Positions 9,309 to 18,054 of a DNA stretch of 58,505 bases are shown piece after piece. The notes beneath the pieces were generated by a model. The model worked only from the letters and a program-made list of their open reading frames with translations, was not told the origin of the DNA and did no database searches. The stretch's first letter is position 1; each line of letters starts with the position of its first letter. Origin of the DNA: Prevotella sp. (GTDB taxonomy: Bacteria; Bacteroidota; Bacteroidia; Bacteroidales; Bacteroidaceae). The position numbers and the translations under genes are program-made. Location: contig JAFUVV010000042.1 in the NCBI GenBank assembly GCA_017477435.1, positions 1-58,505 on the forward strand, in the 5' to 3' direction.

Positions 9309-10301
9309 ATGGCGATATTAGCATTTCAAAAACCCGATAAAGTTGTAATGTTGGAAGCCAACGACAAGTTCGGAAAGTTTGAATTTCGTCCTCTGGAGCA
9401 TGGCTATGGTATTACCATCAGTAACACCCTCCGTCGCATTCTTCTTTCGTCGCTTGAGGGATATGCCATCAATACTATTAAGATTGCTGGCGTGGAGCAT
9501 GAATTCTCTTCTGTCCCTGGAGTGAAAGAGGATGTAACCAACATTATCTTGAATCTCAAACAAGTTCGATTCAAGCAAGTAGTAGAAGAATTCGAGAACG
9601 AGAAAGTTAGTATCACCGTAGAGAATTCCACAGAATTCAAAGCAGGTGATATAGGTAAGTATCTGACTGGATTTGAAGTGTTAAACCCTGATTTGGTGAT
9701 TTGTCATTTGGATTCCAAAGCATCTATGCAGATTGATCTCACAGTGAACAAAGGTCGTGGCTATGTGCCTGCCGAGGAAAACCGCGAGTTCTGCACCGAT
9801 GTAAACGTTCTCCCAATCGATTCAATCTACACCCCTATCCGCAACGTCAGATATTCGGTAGAGCCTTATCGTGTCGAGCAGAAGACCGACTACGACAAGC
9901 TTGTGCTCGAAGTGACTACGGATGGTTCCATACACCCGAAGGATGCGCTTAAGGAAGCTGCCAAGATCCTCATCTATCACTTCATGTTGTTCTCCGACGA
10001 GAAGATCACACTTGAGAATCCCGATCAGGACAACAACGAAGAGTTCGACGAGGAAGTGCTCCACATGCGCCAGCTCCTGAAGACGAAGCTCACCGATATG
10101 AACCTCTCTGTCCGTGCGCTCAACTGTCTGAAGGCTGCCGATGTAGAGACTCTGGGCGATCTTGTGCAGTATAACAAGACCGACCTCCTCAAGTTCCGCA
10201 ACTTTGGTAAGAAATCGCTTTCTGAGCTTGATGATTTGCTCGAGAGTCTGAATCTGTCGTTTGGAACTGATATTTCAAAGTATAAATTAGAGAAGGAATA
10301 A
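9309..10301 (+). CDS. rpoA: DNA-directed RNA polymerase subunit alpha
   Basis: A 330-residue alpha subunit. The N-terminal dimerisation domain includes [28 protein letters not shown] and [11 protein letters not shown]. The C-terminal domain (about residues 245-320) includes [34 protein letters not shown], the helix-hairpin-helix fold that contacts upstream promoter DNA and activators. It nucleates polymerase assembly. It lies 16 bp after rpsD and 42 bp before rplQ. Confidence 0.98.
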   Translation: MAILAFQKPDKVVMLEANDKFGKFEFRPLEHGYGITISNTLRRILLSSLEGYAINTIKIAGVEHEFSSVPGVKEDVTNIILNLKQVRFKQVVEEFENEKVSITVENSTEFKAGDIGKYLTGFEVLNPDLVICHLDSKASMQIDLTVNKGRGYVPAEENREFCTDVNVLPIDSIYTPIRNVRYSVEPYRVEQKTDYDKLVLEVTTDGSIHPKDALKEAAKILIYHFMLFSDEKITLENPDQDNNEEFDEEVLHMRQLLKTKLTDMNLSVRALNCLKAADVETLGDLVQYNKTDLLKFRNFGKKSLSELDDLLESLNLSFGTDISKYKLEKE

Positions 10302-10343
10302 TATTAATGCATAATTAAGTTCCTTTTAAACAAAAAGACAAAA

Positions 10344-10856
10344 ATGAGACACAATAAGAAATTCAACCATCTGGGCCGTACTGCAGACCATCGCGCTGCC
10401 ATGCTTGCAAACATGACAATCTCGCTGATCATGCACAAAAGAATCACTACGACCCTCGCAAAAGCCAAAGCTCTCAAGAAGTACGCAGAGCCGCTTATCA
10501 CAAAGTCAAAGGACGATTCCACCAACTCTCGCCGTGTAGTATTCAGTTACCTGCAGAACAAGGAGGCTATCAAGGAACTCTTCGGAGTCGTAGCACCAAA
10601 GGTGGGCGACCGTCCCGGTGGCTACACACGTATCATCAAGCTCGGTAGCCGTCCAGGCGATGGTTCCGACATGGCATTCATCGAGCTCGTTGACTTCGAC
10701 GAGAACATGGCAAAGACTCCTAAGGCAGCCGCCAAGCGCACACGCCGTGGTGGTAAGAAGAAGTCTGAGGAAGCTGCAGCCGAGGCTGTTGAGCAGCCCG
10801 TAGCTGAAGAGACAGCTGTCGAAGCTCCCGCTGCTGAGGAAGAAAAGGCTGAATAA
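10344..10856 (+). CDS. rplQ: 50S ribosomal protein L17 with extended acidic tail
   Basis: L17 core in residues 1 to about 125: [46 protein letters not shown], and [30 protein letters not shown] tail of about 45 residues follows, first basic ([11 protein letters not shown]) and then rich in Ala, Glu, Val and Pro. Compact L17 proteins are about 120 residues, so the tail is an addition, probably disordered and on the ribosome surface. It is the last gene of the operon and is followed at once by a strong terminator. Confidence 0.96.
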   Translation: MRHNKKFNHLGRTADHRAAMLANMTISLIMHKRITTTLAKAKALKKYAEPLITKSKDDSTNSRRVVFSYLQNKEAIKELFGVVAPKVGDRPGGYTRIIKLGSRPGDGSDMAFIELVDFDENMAKTPKAAAKRTRRGGKKKSEEAAAEAVEQPVAEETAVEAPAAEEEKAE

Positions 10857-10885
10857 TTTTTTGCTTTTTTAAAAGCTGTCAATAG

Positions 10886-10919
10886 AAAAGTCTCCGCACA
10901 AAGGTGTGGAGACTTTTTT
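10886..10919 (+). terminator. Rho-independent terminator of the ribosomal operon
   Basis: A 14-bp stem (10886-10899 pairs with 10904-10917, with one G-U pair) with a 4-nt loop, ending in a run of six T at 10914-10919. It lies 30 bp after the rplQ stop. It closes the S10/spc/alpha transcript. Confidence 0.93.
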
Positions 10920-11261
10920 GTATTATCACCCATTCGTGATTCCTGCCCAGCCAGAACAATCCAACCTTCCGTGTCTGCTGTTGTACACCACTTTTCCTTA
11001 TAAATGTGCCCATGTGAGTGAAAGCGGATAAAAACAAGCTCCGTTATGCATTTTTAACTAATACATATAACTTACTAATATTCAGTACGTTATATTACCC
11101 CCCCCCTCGGTAAGGTGTAGAAAAAGTGTAGAAAAATTCCTGCGAAAAAATTTGGTATTATTATTTTATGCTAATATATTTGCAGCGGAATGTATGACGA
11201 AAATCACATAACACCCCAAAAAACAAGAAATAACGACATTATTTAACCACTAAAAACCAGA
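10920..11261. other. Intergenic region with poly-C tract and promoter
   Basis: No gene is visible. The notable parts are a run of nine C at 11098-11106 and the promoter at 11151-11182 that serves the following gene. Base composition becomes AT-rich from about 11040 onward, continuing into the next gene. Confidence 0.6.
11151..11182 (+). promoter_or_regulatory. Bacteroidetes-type promoter
   Basis: A -33 box TTTG at 11151-11154 and a -7 box TATATTTG at 11175-11182 are separated by 20 bp, matching the Bacteroidetes consensus exactly. Transcription would start near 11188, giving a leader of about 74 nt before the gene at 11262. Confidence 0.8.
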
Positions 11262-12632
11262 ATGAATATGAGACGAACAATTTTTTCCCTTTTCGCAGTT
11301 TTGCTATTTCCGTTGCTGGTCTGTGCGCAGGATGCTAATCAGATTCAAATAGATCAAGTGCCAATGTTTGCAAACTCAAAGAACGGAAACGCCAACAGTC
11401 TAGATGAATATATGACAAACAATATTATATATCCTATAGACCAGATGAAACATGAAGTTATAACAAATATACGCGGTAAAATTTTAATATCTTCAGAAGG
11501 AAAGGTTAAGGGATTGGAAGTTTATAACAAAAATGTTCTTGATTCTTTTAAGAAGGAGATTTATCGTGTTCTGAGCAAAACAGAATGGACTCCTGCCATG
11601 TCTAACGGTAGATATATTTCTATTTGGCAAGATTTAAATATATACATCAATCTATTTGACACTAATTACATGCCAAGTTATATTGGGTCTCCTCTTCGTA
11701 AAGTTAAGAGATTTATCAATAATCCCACAAAATATCCTTCTGGGATGAAAAATGAAGAATATAAACAGCTACTTGAAAAATTTTCCAATGTATATGCTGT
11801 TTATCCTATCAGTTCAGAAATAAACGATCAATATGCACGAATGCTTATTTCTGATGGTCGTTTCACAGAAGCCCATGAAGCATTGAGTATTGGAGCCAGA
11901 GATACATCTGACTATATACTAAACACAAAGACAAATGTTCTTGGTCTCCTACTTTCGTCAATGCTCTATGATAAAGAAAGATATAGCGATAAGGCAAAGC
12001 TTGAATACTCGAATACACAACAATATATATCAAAACTATTTTTCCGAAACAACCTTGGTAGGTCTATTATCCAAGAAGATGAAGCATACAAAGACCGTCA
12101 TGCTATACAAACGCTGAATGACTTCGACAATGCAATACAAAGAAATACTACAGATTGGTATTATAAACAAAAAGTAGAAAACGAATGGTCGCTGAATAAA
12201 ATATACGACATTTCAGCAGAAATGGAAAGACGCGGTTTGCTTAGTAGTGGAGCCGTAAAACAGAATACTGCCATCATTTATAATCTGTACAAATCAGATT
12301 ATTTGAAAGCAGACGACTTTTTCCAACTTGCCATACGTTCGCTGGTTACTCGCTTGAGCGAGGGTGATGACATGGAGAAGGCGCAGCTGATTAGTATGAT
12401 AGCCGACGAGAAGGTGTCTGACAAGGTGCGCAAGCAGCTGCAGGGACTTTACGACCAGGTGGAGGCACTGAAGCTGAGCAAGGACGAGATAGTGAACAAC
12501 GTGATAATGTATGCCCCCGTTCAGGATCCGTCGAAGACGAAGGAGGAGAACAAGGCTGCCGCTACCGAGTTCTACCGCATCCGTGATGCGATAAACGATG
12601 TCTATCACCTCGACTGGCTGGAGAAGAAATAA
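11262..12632 (+). CDS. Secreted protein with a TonB C-terminal-like domain; function unknown
   Basis: A 456-residue protein with a signal peptide (MNMRRTIFSLFAVLLFPLLVCAQ). Residues about 35-130 resemble the C-terminal domain of TonB-family proteins as found in Bacteroidetes: an ENIKYP-like NNIIYP, then IRGKILISSEGKVKGLEV, an Ala/Val-rich helix and a TEWTPAMSNGRYISI strand. The rest is mostly helical and not recognised. The first three quarters (to about 12320) are AT-rich with codon use unlike the neighbours, while the last 300 bp return to the GC-richer style of the genome, so the gene looks mosaic. It stands alone behind its own promoter. Confidence 0.7.
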   Translation: MNMRRTIFSLFAVLLFPLLVCAQDANQIQIDQVPMFANSKNGNANSLDEYMTNNIIYPIDQMKHEVITNIRGKILISSEGKVKGLEVYNKNVLDSFKKEIYRVLSKTEWTPAMSNGRYISIWQDLNIYINLFDTNYMPSYIGSPLRKVKRFINNPTKYPSGMKNEEYKQLLEKFSNVYAVYPISSEINDQYARMLISDGRFTEAHEALSIGARDTSDYILNTKTNVLGLLLSSMLYDKERYSDKAKLEYSNTQQYISKLFFRNNLGRSIIQEDEAYKDRHAIQTLNDFDNAIQRNTTDWYYKQKVENEWSLNKIYDISAEMERRGLLSSGAVKQNTAIIYNLYKSDYLKADDFFQLAIRSLVTRLSEGDDMEKAQLISMIADEKVSDKVRKQLQGLYDQVEALKLSKDEIVNNVIMYAPVQDPSKTKEENKAAATEFYRIRDAINDVYHLDWLEKK

Positions 12633-12702
12633 AACGGAATAACGGATTAACTTCGTTGATCCTCTTAATTATTCGCAAGCTCATCAGCAAGCAGTCAATC
12701 AT

Positions 12703-12743
12703 AGTTCTCTGCTCTCCCCGCAGGGGCATCATCGAGCAGAACT
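12703..12743. other. Nested stem-loop after the TonB-C-like gene
   Basis: An outer imperfect stem (AGTTCT-CT-GCTC at 12703-12714 against GAGCAGAACT at 12734-12743) encloses a compact hairpin CCCC-GCA-GGGG at 12716-12726. No clear T-run follows, so it could be a weak terminator, an RNA-stabilising 3' structure or chance. Confidence 0.4.
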
Positions 12744-12912
12744 TTAGATTTCATTTGCGAGCATTAACATATTATAATGGGGATTTTGAGTGTGTGCCTT
12801 TAGGTATGCAACGGTAGAAAGAATCAATAATCATACTACCAACACTCTTCACCTTTATTTCCGTGCTTTCCTTTTCGGGCGTTAAGTATTATACTCCTTA
12901 ATTGCCTTGTGA

Positions 12913-12996
12913 AAATTTTGCTAGCAAAATTTCTGGTAAAGAGCCCATCTAATGTCATTAAAGAGGCTTCCTATTCGAAATTTTGCTAGCAAAATT
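12913..12996. repeat. Two perfect palindromes flanking two 22-bp family-A repeat units
   Basis: A 20-bp perfect palindrome built on TTTTGCTAGCAAAA lies at 12913-12932, and an 18-bp version of the same sequence at 12979-12996. Their centres are 65 bp apart, close to three 22-bp steps. Between them sit two degenerate 22-bp units (12935-12956 and 12957-12978) of the family whose consensus is ATTAAAGAGCCTTTCTAATGC plus C, also present at 18236-18323 and 55055-55142. Confidence 0.85.
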
Positions 12997-13049
12997 ATTT
13001 ATTGCTGGTTTTATTAGTTGCAAAAGTTGATGCGCATGAAGGCTGTGGA

Positions 13050-13157
13050 GCATTTGTGAGTGGCGCAAGAAGGATGGAGTAGGGAAAGACGAGGCATTTG
13101 TGAGTAGCGCAAGAAGGATGGAGTAGGGAAAGGCGAGGCATTTGTGTGGGGTGCAAG
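13050..13157. repeat. 44-bp tandem repeat
   Basis: Two nearly identical 44-bp units (13050-13093 and 13094-13137) and the start of a third (13138-13157). Each begins GCATTTGTGAGT and contains AAGAAGGATGGAGTAGGG; the first two differ at only a few positions. A degenerate unit precedes them. The period is twice the 22-bp period of the other arrays, but the sequence is unrelated. Noncoding. Confidence 0.85.
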
Positions 13158-13220
13158 GAAAAGGGATGAGCGGAAGAATCGGTTTTGGGCAGGTAATTAT
13201 GGGGCAGTTGGCTTATGGGC

Positions 13221-13250
13221 AAAAAAAATGGGGCTCCGCCGAGTCCCAAT
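13221..13250 (-). terminator. Rho-independent terminator on the minus strand
   Basis: Read on the minus strand this is a GC-rich hairpin (GGGACTC, loop GGCG, GAGCCCC, one mismatch) followed by eight T (13228-13221). It lies about 115 bp beyond the stop of the minus-strand gene at 13364 and could end that transcript or a short separate RNA starting near 13285. Confidence 0.65.
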
Positions 13251-13283
13251 CTTTGTTAACCTTAAATCTAATACCATGAAAAA

Positions 13284-13322
13284 CACGATGCAAAGGTAGG
13301 TGTTTTTGCATCGTGCTGCAAC
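13284..13322 (-). promoter_or_regulatory. Hairpin overlapping a possible minus-strand promoter
   Basis: An 11-bp inverted repeat (CACGATGCAAA at 13284-13294, TTTGCATCGTG at 13305-13315) with a 10-nt loop. Its left arm overlaps TACCTTTG on the minus strand (13298-13291), a match to the Bacteroidetes -7 box, with TTGC as a partial -33 box 19 bp upstream (13321-13318). A start near 13285 would give an RNA of about 60 nt ending at the terminator at 13221. The same hairpin could instead be a 3' UTR structure of the upstream minus-strand gene. Confidence 0.4.
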
Positions 13323-13363
13323 TATTTTTGAATTCAATTGCTAATTTCTTTCCTTTTATTGAT

Positions 13364-16300
13364 TTACGTCAACTTCTGGCTGTCTGTGAGTACCACTCCT
13401 TCTTGTTTTTTCCCGTCCATCATGATTGTGAGTGGGTGGTCGAGCCGTACGTGGCGGAGGTATTTTGTCTCTTCTATGGCCTCCGTTGTATCGAGTAGTT
13501 CTTTTCGGAAGAAGCCGCTTCCCGTGTTTTCGTCGATAGTGAAGTATCCCACTCCGAAGGATGTCAGGTTCTGGAAGAAGTGCGTGCCCTGGCTTGGGTC
13601 GACGCGATAGTTCTTCAGTGCTGTCTCCACTATCAGTCTTGCTTGCGAGATGTGTGGCCACTTCACAGGTATGCCGAGCCACGAGTCGCTCGATCCCCAG
13701 CGTCCCGGGCCGATGAGAATGTATCCGCGTTTCTCTGCTGCAAACTGGCGGTTCATCTTTTCTATCTCTTCTGCGATGAGGGGGTTGTTCTGTGCGGAGA
13801 AGTTTTCGTCGGTCTTTACGTAGACAATATCTGTCACTTCGTCATTCACTCCGTGTCCGAGTGAGTTGTGCGAGCGTAGCAGACAACGTTCGTCGGCTAT
13901 CTGCGTGAGGTCTTCGTTGAGCACCTGCTTTGTGTCGACGATGGGCCTTATCTGCAGCAGATATAGTTCTCCGGTGCGGTCGTTGTTCAGGTTGCATGCG
14001 AGCTCAATCTCAACAGGTCGGCGCATGCTCTCTGCTCCGTGCTTCATCGACAGCTGCAGGAGTTCTGGTAGGGGGAACACTCCCTGCTGGAGTACGCCTG
14101 CGAAGGAGATGATCTTCCGTCCGCCCTCGTAGATGCCGTCGCGAATGACCTGGTCGTAGGGGTCGTAGGTAGTGGCGATGTAGTTGAGCGAGCGGTCGCG
14201 GTCGGCTTCCCTGACTTTCAGTTTCAATATATTGAATCCGTCGTCAACCTTGAAGTCGGTGCCCACGCGGTCGAGGTCGAGTGCATAGAACTGCGTCTGT
14301 GTCTCGCGCAGTGCGGTGTCGGTCTCGCTTGTCTGTAGCACCTGATGCGGATGGTATGGCGACACTCGCAGTGTCTGTCCGCCGTCGACGATGTATTTTC
14401 CGAGTCCGAGTGCGAGCGATGCTATGCCCTCTTCGGAGCGTTCGTCGCCGATGGGATAGTAGTTTATTGAGCGCAGTACTCCGCTGAAATTCGGGTAGTA
14501 GCGGTTGCCGTACTGATGTCCTACCACCTCTTGTAGTATGACGGCCATTTTCTCTTGGTCGATCACGTTGCTCGTGGCCGACATGTAGGTCTTCGAGTCG
14601 CGGTAGAACACCGACGCGTAGACGCCTTTTATGGCACATGCGAGCATGCGTAGCATGGCGTCGTGGTCGTCGAGATAGGGTATCATGTATGTGCTGTAGA
14701 CGCCTGCGTAGGGCTGGTAGTGGGCATCTTCGAGCAGCGACGACGAGCGCACGGCGATGGGTGAGCGTGTGGCGGCGAAGAAGGTGATGAAGTCTTCGAT
14801 GTATTCGTCGGGCAGCTGTGCCTGCAGGAAGTGTGAGAGGATTTCCTCGTCGGGGATGTCGCTCAGGGCGATGGGGTAGAGGTTGTTCTGCTCCATGAAC
14901 TGGTCGAAGATGTCGGTGCAGAGCACGACGGTCTTCGGTATCTGTACCTTCACTCCTTCATACTGCTGGAACTCCGGGTGCATCTTCACAATGTTGTCGA
15001 GGAAGGCCAGTCCGCGTCCCTTTCCTCCGAGCGATCCTTCGCCGATGCGTGCGAAGTGGGAGTAGGAGTCAAACTTCATTCGGTCGAACACAGCCACGAC
15101 TCCGATGTTCTTCATGTGGCGGTATTGTACTATGGCGTCGAAGATGATCTGGCGGTGTGCGTCGACGTCCTGCAGCTTGTGCCATGTGACGTCTTTCAAG
15201 AATTCCGACACGGGGAATATTGCTCTTGCCGAGAGCCAGCGACTCATGTGGTTGCGGGAGATGTGATAGAGCATCGATTCCCGTGGAATCTTGAAGATGT
15301 TGTCCTGCAGTTCTTTCAGCGAGCTTACGCGCATTACTTCTTCGTGTGTCTGCGGGTCGCGGAAAATGAAGTCGCCGAATCCCATGTGTTCTTCGAGGAT
15401 ATGCCGGAGGTCGAGGCTCATCTTCTTCGAGTTCTTGTCTACGAAGCGGAATCCTTCGGCTTCGGCCTTGGCGCGGTTGTCGGCCTCCGAGCTTTCCATG
15501 ATGAGCGGCACGTATTCGTTGTCGGCGCGTATGGCCCGCAGCAGTTTCAGTCCTGCCTCTGAGTCTTTCTCCACTTGGCTGCCATAGGTAGACTTCTCGG
15601 GTGATGATTTCATGGGGAACCTGACGTCGCTGATGACTCCGAGGACGTTCTGCGAATAGCGTTTATATACGTCGATTGCCTCCTCATAGCTGCGTGCGAG
15701 CACCACCTTCGGCCGTCCTCTCATGCGCAGTGTGGCGGCATGTCGGTTGAGAGCCTCGGTGGAGAATCTCTGGCTCTGCAGGAGGATATAGTTGTAGAGG
15801 TTGGGCAGTATGCTCGAGTAGAAGCGTATGCTGTCCTCCACGAGGAGTATCATCTGCACGCCACCCTCGCGGATGTCGTGCTCCAGGTTCATCTTGTCTT
15901 CGATGAGTTTTATGATCGAGAGGATGAGGTTTGTGTTTCCCAGCCAGCAGAACACGTAGTCGAATATCGACAAGTCTTCGTCTTCCATGCGCCGTGTTAG
16001 TCCGTGGGAGAATGGTGTGAGCACCACACAGTGTATGTCGGGGAACCGTGCCTTTATGCTCCGTGCGATGCTGAAGGCGTCGTTGTCGGCGTTGCCGGGC
16101 ATGCAGATGACGAGGTCGATGTTGGTCTTGCTGAGCACCTCCTCGGCCTCCTGCTCCGTGCTCACCTGCGTGAACGTAGGCGGATAGCGAAGGCCCAGCT
16201 CCATATACTCATTATATATCTTTTCCTCTATGCGGCCGTCGTCTTCGAGCATGAACGCGTCGTAGGGGTTTGCCACGATGAGTACGTTGTAGATGCGGCG

Positions 16301-16372
16301 CATCATTAGATTGACGAACGTCACATCCTTCAGTATGAATTTGTTCCACTGTTCTGGGATGTTGCTTCTCAT
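13364..16372 (-). CDS. Tandem receiver-like domains fused to a PEP/pyruvate-binding ATP-grasp domain
   Basis: A 1002-residue cytoplasmic protein. Residues about 27-160 form a degenerate receiver-like domain (NVLIVANPYDAF, then DLVICMPG). Residues about 173-330 form a second receiver with an acidic pair (LLVEDS), a candidate phospho-acceptor Asp249 (ISDVRFP) and Lys313 (FVDKN). Residues about 440-810 are a PEP synthase/PPDK N-terminal ATP-grasp domain with GGKGRGL, IAVRSSSLLEDA and the closing LLQIRP. No phosphohistidine or PEP-binding domain follows, only a C-terminal region of about 190 residues that I do not recognise. It is therefore not a complete PEP synthase; phosphotransfer under response-regulator control is an inference. 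It lies 38 bp after the GH172-like gene, possibly co-transcribed. Confidence 0.8.
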   Translation of the reverse strand: MRSNIPEQWNKFILKDVTFVNLMMRRIYNVLIVANPYDAFMLEDDGRIEEKIYNEYMELGLRYPPTFTQVSTEQEAEEVLSKTNIDLVICMPGNADNDAFSIARSIKARFPDIHCVVLTPFSHGLTRRMEDEDLSIFDYVFCWLGNTNLILSIIKLIEDKMNLEHDIREGGVQMILLVEDSIRFYSSILPNLYNYILLQSQRFSTEALNRHAATLRMRGRPKVVLARSYEEAIDVYKRYSQNVLGVISDVRFPMKSSPEKSTYGSQVEKDSEAGLKLLRAIRADNEYVPLIMESSEADNRAKAEAEGFRFVDKNSKKMSLDLRHILEEHMGFGDFIFRDPQTHEEVMRVSSLKELQDNIFKIPRESMLYHISRNHMSRWLSARAIFPVSEFLKDVTWHKLQDVDAHRQIIFDAIVQYRHMKNIGVVAVFDRMKFDSYSHFARIGEGSLGGKGRGLAFLDNIVKMHPEFQQYEGVKVQIPKTVVLCTDIFDQFMEQNNLYPIALSDIPDEEILSHFLQAQLPDEYIEDFITFFAATRSPIAVRSSSLLEDAHYQPYAGVYSTYMIPYLDDHDAMLRMLACAIKGVYASVFYRDSKTYMSATSNVIDQEKMAVILQEVVGHQYGNRYYPNFSGVLRSINYYPIGDERSEEGIASLALGLGKYIVDGGQTLRVSPYHPHQVLQTSETDTALRETQTQFYALDLDRVGTDFKVDDGFNILKLKVREADRDRSLNYIATTYDPYDQVIRDGIYEGGRKIISFAGVLQQGVFPLPELLQLSMKHGAESMRRPVEIELACNLNNDRTGELYLLQIRPIVDTKQVLNEDLTQIADERCLLRSHNSLGHGVNDEVTDIVYVKTDENFSAQNNPLIAEEIEKMNRQFAAEKRGYILIGPGRWGSSDSWLGIPVKWPHISQARLIVETALKNYRVDPSQGTHFFQNLTSFGVGYFTIDENTGSGFFRKELLDTTEAIEETKYLRHVRLDHPLTIMMDGKKQEGVVLTDSQKLT

Positions 16373-16410
16373 TCTATTGTCTGCTATTTATACTTTTCAC
16401 TCTTTACTTT

Positions 16411-18036
16411 TCACTTTTTCAGGTCGCCGTACCAGAAATATGAGTTGCTTACGTCTATCTGTCCCATCGACCATCCTTCTATCTCGAAGTTGAACTTCAT
16501 GCCTTTTCGGAATGTCATGGTGTCGAGCAGTCTTACTCTCTGCCACGTCATCCATCCGCGGTTGCCCTTCACGTCGTCCACTCGCGGTACACCGCCGTAG
16601 GGTGTCAGCATGGTTGGCACCGGGGGCGACCATGAGCAGTTGTAGTAGTCTTCTGTCCCTGTGCCGTGGTATGATGGGAAGCGGTCGTCGTCTATCCATA
16701 TCTTCTCGTCGCCCTCGCCATACCATTCCTTCCAGTAGTTGTCGTCGGTGTCGTCGGTGCGTGCTCTCAGCCTGTTGTTCGCTGCAAGGACGTCGCCTAC
16801 GTACACCCCTCGCCCTCGTATCGTGGCGAAGTTCCATTCATACACTTCGAGCGTGTTGAACTTGTTGCTTACGCTGACGGTCTGCTCCTCGTGGCCTGAG
16901 GCGTGGAAGTAGAGTGTGTTCGGCGTGCGGGCGTTGCGGTCGGTGATTATCTCCACGTCGCCTGCGAACGGCACCTCGCCCTGACACTTGAACCTCACTT
17001 CGGCCTTCTGTCGGAACGGCATTATCCATCGGCTGTGCATTGTCCCCGCGCCATCGCAGTCGGTGTACCAGCCTTTCAGCTCTGCGCCATCCCTTCCTCC
17101 GGCGAAGAAGTCGCACAGTGGGACATCTACACACTGCGTTCCGTCGAAGAGTATCTGTATTTTAGTCTTGTTCATGACGTCGGCATAATGCTGTCGTGCC
17201 TCATCGCTGAGTCGGAGGTTTATCCCGTATATCGCTGCATTCCGGCGGTTTATCGTCAATGAGTTGGTCCCTGTCATCTTTGCCTTCTTAACCTTCCCCT
17301 TTCCGTATGGCCTGGGATTGAGCAGCTGTACATTCACCTTCTCCATTTTTGTGCGACATTGTTCCATCTCCTCGAGCGTGAACGACCGCACTGCCGTATT
17401 CGCCTCATATCGACGGAAGCCTACCTGATAATAGCGCACAATTCTTAGTTCCGTATCGCCGTCCTCGAGTGTTATCTTCAACGACCGCGCGTATGGCATT
17501 GGCAGATAGCTGGTGTTTCCGCCGCGGTCGTGGGTGGCGGTGCTATATCGCGAGTGGTTGAACATCAGACCTTTGCCCATAGGAATCGGGAACATGTTCA
17601 GGTCGAAAGCCGGTATGACGACGCTCGCTTCCTGCTCACCGTCGAAGTAGAACCTCAGCGTGCCCTGCTTGTCGCTCGTCGTTATCCACAGCCGTGTTAC
17701 TGCTCCGGGCCCTTCCTCGTCGAAGAGTACGCGCTCCGTGCGGCCATTATTCTGCTCAGTGCGAATAAATCCCCGTCCGTCCTCGTTGCCATACCACCCA
17801 GGCACGTCGGGAGCAACCGAGCGGCGGTCGTAGCTGGTCGTCTGAGCAGTCTGGTAGAACGGAGCAGGAAACTCGGTGACAGCCCGGCGGTCCATCATCT
17901 CTTCGAGAAGCGATGATAGCGAGATGGGGTTCGACGGGCTTCCTGGCTTTTGCGACCTGCGGCTTGTAGCATTGCCCGATGAAAAGAACAGGGCAAGAAC
18001 GACAAACAATAAGAAACGATGACAGTTGTGTTGCAT
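16411..18036 (-). CDS. DUF2961 (GH172-type) secreted glycoside hydrolase
   Basis: A 541-residue protein with a signal peptide (MQHNCHRFLLFVVLALFFSSGNA). The family is recognised from GPGAVTRLWITT, LRFYFDGEQ, NRGGNTSYLPMPYA-like segments and the C-terminal FPSYHGTGTEDYYNCSW, characteristic of DUF2961, now glycoside hydrolase family 172, some members of which act on fructose- or arabinofuranose-containing sugars. The substrate here cannot be read from the sequence. The frame is open upstream to 18237, but the ATG at 18036 starts a clean signal peptide and follows a -7-like box at 18062-18055. It is 38 bp upstream of the receiver/ATP-grasp gene on the same strand. Confidence 0.8.
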   Translation of the reverse strand: MQHNCHRFLLFVVLALFFSSGNATSRRSQKPGSPSNPISLSSLLEEMMDRRAVTEFPAPFYQTAQTTSYDRRSVAPDVPGWYGNEDGRGFIRTEQNNGRTERVLFDEEGPGAVTRLWITTSDKQGTLRFYFDGEQEASVVIPAFDLNMFPIPMGKGLMFNHSRYSTATHDRGGNTSYLPMPYARSLKITLEDGDTELRIVRYYQVGFRRYEANTAVRSFTLEEMEQCRTKMEKVNVQLLNPRPYGKGKVKKAKMTGTNSLTINRRNAAIYGINLRLSDEARQHYADVMNKTKIQILFDGTQCVDVPLCDFFAGGRDGAELKGWYTDCDGAGTMHSRWIMPFRQKAEVRFKCQGEVPFAGDVEIITDRNARTPNTLYFHASGHEEQTVSVSNKFNTLEVYEWNFATIRGRGVYVGDVLAANNRLRARTDDTDDNYWKEWYGEGDEKIWIDDDRFPSYHGTGTEDYYNCSWSPPVPTMLTPYGGVPRVDDVKGNRGWMTWQRVRLLDTMTFRKGMKFNFEIEGWSMGQIDVSNSYFWYGDLKK

Positions 18037-18054
18037 TTGAACAGTTTTATGTCG

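Larger units (their letters stand above)
12633..13363. other. 731-bp gap between convergent genes, no credible CDS
   Basis: This stretch separates two convergent genes. It contains a nested stem-loop (12703-12743), two perfect palindromes around two 22-bp repeat units (12913-12996), a 44-bp tandem repeat (13050-13157), a minus-strand terminator (13221-13250) and a hairpin that overlaps a possible minus-strand promoter (13284-13322). Open frames here have no coding character. Confidence 0.7.

Noticed and set aside
12995-13249. 84-codon minus-strand frame over the 44-bp repeat
   Set aside because: The product is a low-complexity repeat of the DNA repeat itself and overlaps the terminator hairpin.
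13364-16372. Complete PEP synthase or pyruvate phosphate dikinase
   Set aside because: Only the ATP-grasp domain is present; the phosphohistidine and PEP-binding domains are absent and receiver-like domains occupy the N-terminus.
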